Origin: Armatimonadota bacterium
GTDB taxonomy: Bacteria > Armatimonadota > Zipacnadia > Zipacnadales > JABUFB01
Length of the DNA: 12,675 nucleotides
Assembly: GCA_018056145.1 (NCBI GenBank)
Contig: JAGPGE010000077.1
Coordinates: forward strand, 1-12,675
Direction of reading: 5' to 3'
Shown: positions 7,401 through 12,675 of the stretch, in pieces
Position numbering within the stretch: position 1 is the first letter of the stretch
Layout: each line of letters opens with the position of its first letter
Position numbers and translations under genes: made by a program
Notes under the pieces: generated by a model
The model's database searches: none
What the model was told of the DNA's origin: nothing
What the model saw: the letters and a program-made list of their open reading frames with translations, nothing else

Positions 7401-8765
7401 ACCGTGACAGTGCGCGGCGCGCGGGCTCACGAACTGCGTATCCCGGCGGATGCGAAGATTGGCGACCGGGTCTGGCGGGAGTTCGAGGGCAAGTGGATTG
7501 ACTTCACCGTTGTTCCACTGGCCGAGAGTGAACTCGCGCTGGACGGCAACACCCTCAACTTGCGCCTGCGGAGCAATCTGCCTTCGGCGCGTACTGTGAC
7601 CGCGACACTGGGCGAGGTCTCCAGGACCGTGAACCTCGCGCCCGGTGAGTGGGAGACAGTTTCGTTCGACCTGGGTGAGCCGGAAGGGGAGAGCGCGGAG
7701 ATCGTTCTGATTCGCCTCAGTGCGGGCGAGCTTGCGCAGACGATCGAGGCCGGCATGACCGTGGGCATGGGCAATGTGAAGGTCGCCGAGGTCCCTGAGC
7801 GCTGGCAGGTGGGAATGGCGCTGCGCGGGCAGCCCGAGACCGGAGAGTTCGGCGAGACCCGGGCCAGCGTAAGCTGGGGCACCCGGACGGCAGGGCAGGA
7901 GAATCGGGCCGGTCACCTTATGCACCCGCCCTACATCGGCGGGGTGGGTTACGTCTTCGTAGAGTATGAGCCGGTGCAACTGCCGGCGGCCCCAGCCTCT
8001 GCATTCCGGGCCTATGTCTGCAAGGGTGACGGGAGTGACCCGGGCGACGGGATCCTGTACAAGCTGGCGGTCATCGATGAAGCGGGTATGGAGACCGTGG
8101 CAGCGCGCATGGTGCTGATCGACCACGTCTGGGCGCCATTCGAAGCCGACCTGTCCCGCTGGGCCGGGCAGAAGGTGCGCCTGAAGCTTATCGCCGATGT
8201 GGGCGAGGGCGACGATTCCTCGGGTGACTGGGCGGGCTGGGCTGATCCGGTGCTGGAGACCTTGAACCCGCTGCTTAGCCGGCGGCTCGAGGGCGACATC
8301 GATCTGTACCGGCGTGAACCCGGTCCGCACCCGGTGGCCGGGCTGACGGTGGAGGATCTTCGGGCGGCGAAACGGGGGTGGCTGCGGTACGACGGCATGG
8401 GGCTGTCGGGCACGGGGGACCAGTACGGTAGCTTCGCTGTGCTGAATGGTGTGGACCTGGGCAATATGGCGCCGGCAGGCGGGCAGGAGACCCAGAACGT
8501 CTGGGCTGAGAACGTGGAAGTGCCGCTGACGCCGGAAGCCATCGCGACGCTGGGGTTCCGCAACAAGTTCGAACTGCGCAATCCGGGCCGCGATTACTTC
8601 AAGGTGCGGCGGTTCTGGATAGAACTCGAGCTTGCCGACGGCCGGAAGTGCTCGTCGCAGATATCCACGGCCGCGTTCACGCAGCCGCCGGGATGGCCGT
8701 ATGCCGAGGGCATCGGCGTGCCGCATGGCCAGAACATCACGCAGGACATTTGGTTCCCGCGGTAG
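4434..8765 (+). CDS. Large secreted GH101/GH129-like glycoside hydrolase
   Basis: The protein has 1443 residues. A signal peptide (MKWMILALIAACAFA, cut before Gln16) indicates export. Residues 41-200 form a beta jelly-roll starting DFEDMTGW and ending FIYLDNLAVF, as in carbohydrate-binding domains. Residues 245-470 resemble the beta-supersandwich that precedes the barrel in GH101/GH129 relatives. The barrel (about 480-790) has VVVTDHETMW (Asp517), FSTAYCDVHTAVTPW (Asp627, candidate nucleophile) and GPVYSEGNNHF (Glu675, candidate acid/base), in the order and rough spacing seen in that clan. It probably cleaves an alpha-linked glycan, perhaps an N-acetylgalactosaminide; the substrate is inferred from a weak family match. 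At least three C-terminal beta regions follow (about 975-1090, 1170-1275, 1285-1412). The ribosome site is poor (CAGG adjacent to ATG 4434); Met4 is an alternative start. It is transcribed alone and its stop lies 5 bases from a convergent gene. Confidence 0.7.
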   Translation: MKWMILALIAACAFAQEGENVGKRPYELDWAGRMEDDNPPLVDFEDMTGWRVETENAEATFERTREEQIWGDYVAKLTYRATGNSPTVRMLPPEPITIAGGFDAVTMWIYGNNWAWVSDTTTPRVNVFVDFEDNAGNPIRVHLITVRWREWFLCHRRLTPEQIERVKAGAKFTGFTITGGLNKADRFIYLDNLAVFTEKFEPLNFAPRAKRGIDLFPGQDPGANTGPGKLPFPTRPQTILPSNVTDQFTTSVRQDGEAFVFEYAGDDGRLIYRLRPETGTWSDVTAQWNGGAVIQPCVEGGARLDAGGKTVLPATREHLESRLDGDKVVSRWRYAEGGVSAEVEYTWRLWSKSLVIDTVARGGNVAEVRYGYAQGLDNARLVTNPFYTCDAGRPAVVVSGTADEPLFVTGNTDWYLSNASTPFSENSLKDGKVVYNGGTRYIPKTNGERNDCYERFFLTVSPRYEEMLPTVDNPVSPWKHVTGTRVWRAHGAGNRESDKAYWRRVHRYGMTQVVVTDHETMWRDGGESFTFRTKAAPGKGGDQGAYDYARVMQDELGFVYGPYNNFTDFAPVNEYWSTDIVGRTPDNQLQHAWARCYAPKPARAVEYCELLSPINERKYEFSTAYCDVHTAVTPWSRTDYDYRVPGAGTFGAVFYSYGEIMLLQKAAWDGPVYSEGNNHFLYCGLTDGNYGQDQRYTQTTKPWLVDFDLRKLHDLCCNFGMGNPEMFYGRDDSPGITKEERDAWVDRFLAATVAFGHPGFLTFEGGYQNALRSYYMLQQLHSRYCLASAEEIRYADADGSLLDTSRAVASGAFERSQIVTRYSDGTVTAVNGSRTERMKVTAYGRKLDLPPAGYVGWTSDGQIEVRSEDPRGHRCDYAVTPAYLYVDGRGEFMRFEKAGGNGIGICRALEGGKYELIPYENAECGFAVDGVRATALGYERNEIGPAEVRKSRGLTYVMPVEGAFSYIVETGAAGGGDLACERDEVVPGETVTVRGARAHELRIPADAKIGDRVWREFEGKWIDFTVVPLAESELALDGNTLNLRLRSNLPSARTVTATLGEVSRTVNLAPGEWETVSFDLGEPEGESAEIVLIRLSAGELAQTIEAGMTVGMGNVKVAEVPERWQVGMALRGQPETGEFGETRASVSWGTRTAGQENRAGHLMHPPYIGGVGYVFVEYEPVQLPAAPASAFRAYVCKGDGSDPGDGILYKLAVIDEAGMETVAARMVLIDHVWAPFEADLSRWAGQKVRLKLIADVGEGDDSSGDWAGWADPVLETLNPLLSRRLEGDIDLYRREPGPHPVAGLTVEDLRAAKRGWLRYDGMGLSGTGDQYGSFAVLNGVDLGNMAPAGGQETQNVWAENVEVPLTPEAIATLGFRNKFELRNPGRDYFKVRRFWIELELADGRKCSSQISTAAFTQPPGWPYAEGIGVPHGQNITQDIWFPR

Positions 8766-8770
8766 AGATG

Positions 8771-9763
8771 TCAGTGGTCGGCGTCGCACATCTCCAGGAG
8801 TGTCTCCTGGACTGCGAGATCGTGCCCTGGCGCGAAGTCCGGCTCCTTGCGGCCGCGGATGCAGTCGGCGAACTCGCAAAGGTCCCTAATGTGCCTAGGT
8901 AGGGGGTTTATCGGGGCGCTCTGCCAGCCCTGGCGGTACTGCTCCCAGGGCTGGTCCAGGTGCAGCATGACCTCGGGCGGCTCCAGGGGCTGAATCACCA
9001 CGGTCCCGGTTGTGCCGTAGACTTCGAAGCTGCGATTCTGGAGGGCACCCGACTCCATGGCGCAGGTCTCGATGGTGGCGAAGGCGCGGTCGTATCTCAG
9101 CACCGCGAGGGCATTGTCAGTGTACCTGCGAGCGGGATCATGGTGGCGGCCGAAGAACCCAGTGGCGGTTTCCGGGCGGCCCAGGAGCGCCAGGATCAGG
9201 TCCAGGTAGTGGCAACCCAGTTCGAACAGCATCCCTCCAGGGAGTCTGCCGATCTGGGGCATGTGGTGATCGTAGGATGCGCGTTCCCAGGAGATGCGGC
9301 CGCGAATGGACACGATGTCGCCCAGGGCCCCAGCGTCACGGAGGCGGCGGATCAGCTCGAAGCCCGCGTTGTAGCGCATGATGTAGCCCATCTGGACGCG
9401 CAGCTGGCGCTCGGAAGCCATGCGGTGCAGCTCCACGAAGGGTTCCATCGCCAGCCCGGCGGGCTTCTCGAGGAGCACGTGCTTCCTGTGCTCAACGGCC
9501 GCAAGGGCGAGGCTCAGATTCTCCGGCACCTGACCGTCCACGATGACGCCGTCGATGCGGTCGGCGCTCAGGGCCTCGTCGAGAGAACCGAAGATCGCCA
9601 GGTTCGGGTGGTAGTCGGCCCATTCGGCGCAACGGCGCCGGGCAAGCTGGCTGTCGGCGTCCCAGACGCCAGCGAGTTCCACCTGGTCCACCATCGCCGC
9701 GGCTCTTGCGTTGCCGTGAGAGTGTGAATGTGATAGGCCCAGCATGACCAGACGTACCGGCAT
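8771..9763 (-). CDS. Gfo/Idh/MocA family NAD(P)-dependent oxidoreductase
   Basis: The protein has 330 residues from ATG 9763, chosen because AAGGGGA lies about nine bases upstream and the fold begins at once; an in-frame ATG 29 codons earlier (9850) lacks a ribosome site. The N-terminal Rossmann domain runs MPVRLVMLGLSHSHSHGN to about residue 125 and includes VLLEKPAG (99-103, Lys100 being the family's catalytic lysine). The C-terminal alpha/beta domain contains GGMLFELGCHYLDLILALLG, where His185 matches the catalytic histidine. Family members oxidise or reduce sugars, inositols or related polyols with NAD(P). The glycine loop is unusual: GLSHSHSHG replaces GxGxxG. There is no signal peptide, so it is cytoplasmic. 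It is divergent from a sugar isomerase gene across 259 bases, suggesting a shared sugar pathway. The exact substrate is not visible. Confidence 0.88.
   Translation of the reverse strand: MPVRLVMLGLSHSHSHGNARAAAMVDQVELAGVWDADSQLARRRCAEWADYHPNLAIFGSLDEALSADRIDGVIVDGQVPENLSLALAAVEHRKHVLLEKPAGLAMEPFVELHRMASERQLRVQMGYIMRYNAGFELIRRLRDAGALGDIVSIRGRISWERASYDHHMPQIGRLPGGMLFELGCHYLDLILALLGRPETATGFFGRHHDPARRYTDNALAVLRYDRAFATIETCAMESGALQNRSFEVYGTTGTVVIQPLEPPEVMLHLDQPWEQYRQGWQSAPINPLPRHIRDLCEFADCIRGRKEPDFAPGHDLAVQETLLEMCDADH
8793..8811. other. Perfect hairpin near the convergent gene ends
   Basis: TCCAGGAG (8793-8800) pairs exactly with CTCCTGGA (8804-8811) around TGT. It lies inside the last codons of the oxidoreductase gene and 27 bases past the stop of the large hydrolase gene. 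It could act as a terminator or 3' stabiliser for the hydrolase transcript, but no T run follows on either strand. Confidence 0.3.
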
Positions 9764-9876
9764 CGCGCAGGTCCCCTTCCGTTCGCCCCACAGGAGGCGG
9801 CTTCGGCTGCGAATATGCGCGGTGGGAGGGCGCGATTCCTCCCCCTGCATCGCAACTTGAGGCCAAACCTTCTACC

Positions 9877-9901
9877 GCCTGCCGCGGGGGCAGGCTATAA
9901 T
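9877..9901 (+). promoter_or_regulatory. Possible promoter: perfect TATAAT preceded by an inverted repeat
   Basis: A consensus -10 box TATAAT lies at 9896-9901, 121 bases before the isomerase start codon. Directly upstream, GCCTGCC (9877-9883) is inverted at 9889-9895 around a five-base spacer, which puts a dyad where the -10/-35 spacer should be. No TTGACA-like box is seen at 16-18 bases. The dyad could be an operator for the isomerase gene and perhaps the divergent oxidoreductase gene. The leader would be about 115 bases. Confidence 0.45.
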
Positions 9902-10022
9902 GACGGGCGCAGACACAGTGGCTCGTGTGATCTGACCCGTAACCAGCGAGCTTGAACGCGTTTGCTTCGTCCCAGTTGCAGGCCGCCGGTGTCGCCGGCG
10001 CAAACCTGGAGGTAGTCTCTCG

Positions 10023-10832
10023 ATGGATATGTCCCGAGTGTCAACTTGCAGCTACCCACTGCGGGAACGCAGCCTGGATGACACGATCCACATTCTCACC
10101 GACTGCGGGTTTACAAACATCGATCTATGGGGCAGGTCTCCCCATTTCTCCGTCAACCCGCAGGAAGTGAAGCCGAAAGACATCGAGGCCACGGCGGCGA
10201 AGTACGGTGCGAGGATCGCCAACCTGGGCACCTACCCGGGCCGGGATTTCGCCAACGCCGACCGCCAGGCCCGGCACACCGAGATGATGGGCATGACCCG
10301 CACCATCGATCTCGCGACGCGTTTCGGCGCCCGGTCGATCCGCGTCTTGCCGGGTGAGAGCGACGCCCGGGACCTGGTGAAGCACCTGGTCAGGCCGTTC
10401 CGGCAGTCCGCGGTCTACGCGGCGTCCAAGGGCATCTACCTGGGGATGGAGAACCACGCGGGGAGCATTGCGGGCAACCCCGACCTGTGCAAGCGGCTGT
10501 GCGTGGATGTGGACAGCCGCTTTTTCGGCGTCCTGTATGAGCCGTGCAACCTGCTTCACGGCAAGGTCGATTACCGCGAGGCCTTCGAGACGTTCAAGGA
10601 CCACATTGTCCACGTGCACATCAAGGATGGCCGCTGGGTGGGCGACAAGTTCGAGCGCTGCCATCTCGGCGAGGGCGATGTGGATGTGGCCTGGGTTGTG
10701 GAGGCGTTGGAGAGCATCGGCTACACGGGCTACTATGCGCTGGAGTACGAACTGACGGACATCGAACCCATCGAGACGGGCCTGCCGAAATGGCGGGAGT
10801 ATTTCATGAAGGCAACCGCACACATCGGCTGA
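10023..10832 (+). CDS. Sugar phosphate isomerase/epimerase (xylose isomerase-like TIM barrel)
   Basis: This 269-residue protein matches the AP-endonuclease-2/xylose-isomerase-like TIM-barrel family in length and layout. Candidate metal-ligand strands are YLGMENHAG (Glu143), VLYEPCNLLH (Glu173 where many relatives have Asp in DPGN), IVHVHIKDG (His199) and YYALEYE (Glu241 or Glu243), with LGEGDVD (215-221) between the last two. Members isomerise or epimerise sugars or sugar phosphates, or act on keto-sugars; the substrate is unknown. There is no signal peptide, so it is cytoplasmic. GGAGG at 10008-10012 lies ten bases before ATG 10023. The GHL10-type gene begins 54 bases after its stop with no terminator between, so the two are likely co-transcribed. 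The divergent oxidoreductase gene is a common partner of this family in sugar catabolism. Confidence 0.87.
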   Translation: MDMSRVSTCSYPLRERSLDDTIHILTDCGFTNIDLWGRSPHFSVNPQEVKPKDIEATAAKYGARIANLGTYPGRDFANADRQARHTEMMGMTRTIDLATRFGARSIRVLPGESDARDLVKHLVRPFRQSAVYAASKGIYLGMENHAGSIAGNPDLCKRLCVDVDSRFFGVLYEPCNLLHGKVDYREAFETFKDHIVHVHIKDGRWVGDKFERCHLGEGDVDVAWVVEALESIGYTGYYALEYELTDIEPIETGLPKWREYFMKATAHIG

Positions 10833-10886
10833 GTTGCCTTTCGCGCTGCACCATCACAGGTCGGTCGTACAGGAGGGTGCGTTCCC

Positions 10887-12675
10887 ATGCGAACCATGGT
10901 GCTGGTGGTGGCTGCCGTGACTTGTGCCTGCGGATTCCCCGCGACCGTGCTGATCATTGACGATTTCGAGTATGCCGACGTTGCCGCGGCAAGGGCGGCG
11001 TGGGTTCAGGCGGAGAGTTCTGAGCCTGCCGAGCTGATCGCTCGCGAAACAGAAGATGGCGGCAAAACGGCCCTTAAGATGCCCTGCAACTTCACGCTCC
11101 CGCGTTATGCCCAAAGCAGCAACAACCCGCGGGCGGTTTACGATCGCAAGGTCAATCTGGACCTCACCAACTACGGCTCGATCGTGTTCGACTTCTACTG
11201 CGAGGACCCGGCGCCGATCCGCAACTGCACGATCTACTTCCATTCGGCTGCAGGCTGGTACGGCCGTGGTTTCAACCCGAACAAGGGCTGGAACCGGGTA
11301 GTGCTTGGCAAAGCCGAATTCGGCAGCGAGGACAAACCCGGTGGCTGGGCGAGCGTGGACACCATCCGTGTCTGCGCCTGGCAGGGCAAGGCAGCGGACA
11401 CGTTCTGCGCCATCGACAATCTTCACGCGCGGACCGAGGACATCGCGGTCGTGAAAGGCGATGCGGAAGGCCCCGAAGGAGGGACCGTCCAGCAGTGTGC
11501 GGAGGACTGGGGAGGCTGGCTGTCGGCCATGGGGGTGCCGTACGGATCATTCAGTGAGAAGGATGTAGCCTCGGGAGTGCTGAGCACTCAGAAACTGGCG
11601 GTGTTCCCGTACAACCCGGGGATGAACGATGAGACGGTGGCGGCCATCGAAAAGTACGTGGCGGCGGGCGGGAAAGTGCTGATGGTGTACAGCATCCGCC
11701 AGGAGCTTGCGGCGATGCTGGGAGTTGGGCCGTTGACTTACAAGGGCCGGGGGCGCGAAGGCCAGTTCGCGGACATCGTGTTTGACCAGGAAGCGTTGCC
11801 GGGAGTCCCGGCGACGGTGGCGCAGGACTCATGGAATGTGAATCTGCCCAGGCTGGGACCGGGCGTGCAGACGGTCGGCTGGTGGCAGGATCGTGAGGGG
11901 GAGAGGGGAGAGCCCGCGGTTGTGGTGGGTGAGAACGGCGCGTACATCGGGCATATCCTCACCAGCGCGGACAATGAGAACAAGCGGCTGCTGGTGCTGG
12001 CGCTCGTGGGGCATTTCGTGCCGGACGCCTGGAAGGAAGCCGCGTCGAAGGCCCTCACCACCGCCGCCACCATTGGGCCTTTCCGGGACCGCGCGGCTCT
12101 TGAAGAGTACCTGCGGACCATGGCCGACAAGGTGAAGGCGACCGCTGAGATTCGGCGGCTGCTTGGCGTCGCAGACCAGGAGAAGCAGGCGGCTACCGAT
12201 GCACTCGCGGCCGGGGCGTACCCGGAAGTCCTGCACAGGGCGGCGGCTATGAGAACCGCGCTGTCGGAAGCCTACCAGCATGCCCACACCTCACGGGATG
12301 GCGAGTTCCGGGCGGTGTGGAACCATTCGGGCACCGGCGACTGCGGCAGCTGGGACGAGGCCATGCGCCTGCTGTCCGAGGCCAATTTCAACGCGGTTGT
12401 GCCGAACATGTGGTGGGCGGGCGTGGCCCACTACGACAGCGAGTACCTGCCCCATTCCCGCACCTTCGAGGAAAAGGGCGACCAGATCGCCCAGGCAGTG
12501 GAGGCCGGCAAGAAGTACGGGATTGAGGTTCACCCGTGGAAGGTGAATTGGAATCTGTCCAACGCGCCGAAGGAGTTCGTGGACAAGTTGCGGGAGGAGG
12601 GTCGCCTGCAGGCCCGCGCCAACGGCGAAGAGCGCGCGTGGCTGTGCCCTTCGCATCCGGACAACTTCAAGCTCG
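10887..12675 (+). CDS. Secreted GHL10-type (DUF187) glycosyl hydrolase-like protein, 3' truncated by window
   Basis: The frame runs open from ATG 10887 to the window edge (596 codons and one base). AGGAGGG at 10871-10877 lies nine bases before the start. The N-terminus (MRTMVLVVAAVTCACGFPA) is a signal peptide. Residues 24-180 form a beta jelly-roll starting IDDFEYAD and ending FCAIDNLHAR, like the first domain of the large hydrolase at 4434. Residues 205-380 look like an alpha/beta domain of the glutamine-amidotransferase-like type found in glycosidases (KLAVFPYNPGMNDETVAAIE, GGKVLMVYSI). An alpha-helical linker (about 383-465) leads into the GHL10 barrel start at about 473: EFRAVWNHSG, NFNAVVPNMWW, then GIEVHPWKVNW. 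GHL10 proteins are thought to act on polysaccharides or cell-wall glycans, but few have been characterised. The catalytic residues lie beyond the window. It probably shares a transcript with the isomerase gene. Confidence 0.85.
   Translation, partial: MRTMVLVVAAVTCACGFPATVLIIDDFEYADVAAARAAWVQAESSEPAELIARETEDGGKTALKMPCNFTLPRYAQSSNNPRAVYDRKVNLDLTNYGSIVFDFYCEDPAPIRNCTIYFHSAAGWYGRGFNPNKGWNRVVLGKAEFGSEDKPGGWASVDTIRVCAWQGKAADTFCAIDNLHARTEDIAVVKGDAEGPEGGTVQQCAEDWGGWLSAMGVPYGSFSEKDVASGVLSTQKLAVFPYNPGMNDETVAAIEKYVAAGGKVLMVYSIRQELAAMLGVGPLTYKGRGREGQFADIVFDQEALPGVPATVAQDSWNVNLPRLGPGVQTVGWWQDREGERGEPAVVVGENGAYIGHILTSADNENKRLLVLALVGHFVPDAWKEAASKALTTAATIGPFRDRAALEEYLRTMADKVKATAEIRRLLGVADQEKQAATDALAAGAYPEVLHRAAAMRTALSEAYQHAHTSRDGEFRAVWNHSGTGDCGSWDEAMRLLSEANFNAVVPNMWWAGVAHYDSEYLPHSRTFEEKGDQIAQAVEAGKKYGIEVHPWKVNWNLSNAPKEFVDKLREEGRLQARANGEERAWLCPSHPDNFKL

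Noticed and set aside
7284..8879. Minus-strand open frame of 531 codons across the hydrolase 3' end
   Set aside because: It has the same antisense composition and no recognisable domain, and it overlaps both the hydrolase and the oxidoreductase gene.
9903..9940. Possible structured leader or riboswitch before the isomerase gene (ACGGG/CCCGT and ACAC/GTGT pairs)
   Set aside because: The outer arm would lie at or before the expected transcription start, the stems are short, and nothing matches a riboswitch class I know.

Overview
This is a GC-rich, gene-dense bacterial segment. It resembles Armatimonadota, Planctomycetota or similar environmental bacteria: secreted multidomain glycoside hydrolases, Gfo/Idh/MocA oxidoreductases, xylose-isomerase-like TIM barrels and glycine-rich secreted repeat proteins. 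The phylum is inferred from gene content only; there is no rRNA or other marker. No tRNA, rRNA, CRISPR array, insertion sequence or phage gene was seen.

Left part (1-1000): two tandem paralogs (the first cut by the window edge) encode secreted proteins rich in Met, Pro and Gly. Each carries MMPGGG hexapeptide repeats, encoded by an 18-bp DNA repeat, around one conserved core of about 41 residues. A perfect GC-rich hairpin closes this unit.

Next (1062-3464): three closely spaced plus-strand genes, probably one operon, encode a PPC/DUF296-domain protein, an unrecognised 237-residue protein and a secreted SGNH/GDSL-type hydrolase with an extra beta domain. They end at a 15-bp perfect hairpin. 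A stretch of about 410 bases without a gene follows; it holds a 22-bp direct repeat. Then comes a minus-strand gene for a HycI/HybD-like hydrogenase-maturation protease with no hydrogenase nearby, in which all three expected nickel-sensing ligands appear to be replaced.

Right part (4434-12675): a sugar-handling cluster. A 1443-residue secreted protein looks like a GH101/GH129-related hydrolase, with Asp and Glu placed as in that group. It converges, with only 5 bases between stop codons, on a minus-strand Gfo/Idh/MocA-type oxidoreductase. Divergent from the oxidoreductase are a sugar phosphate isomerase/epimerase and a secreted GHL10-type (DUF187) glycosyl-hydrolase-like protein that runs off the right edge. 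A plausible reading is that the secreted enzymes release glycan fragments and the cytoplasmic oxidoreductase and TIM barrel process the sugars; this is inference from neighbourhood.

The most noteworthy items are the MMPGGG paralog pair, the ligand-less HycI-like protein and the large GH101/129-like enzyme. No complete new system can be proved from this window alone.
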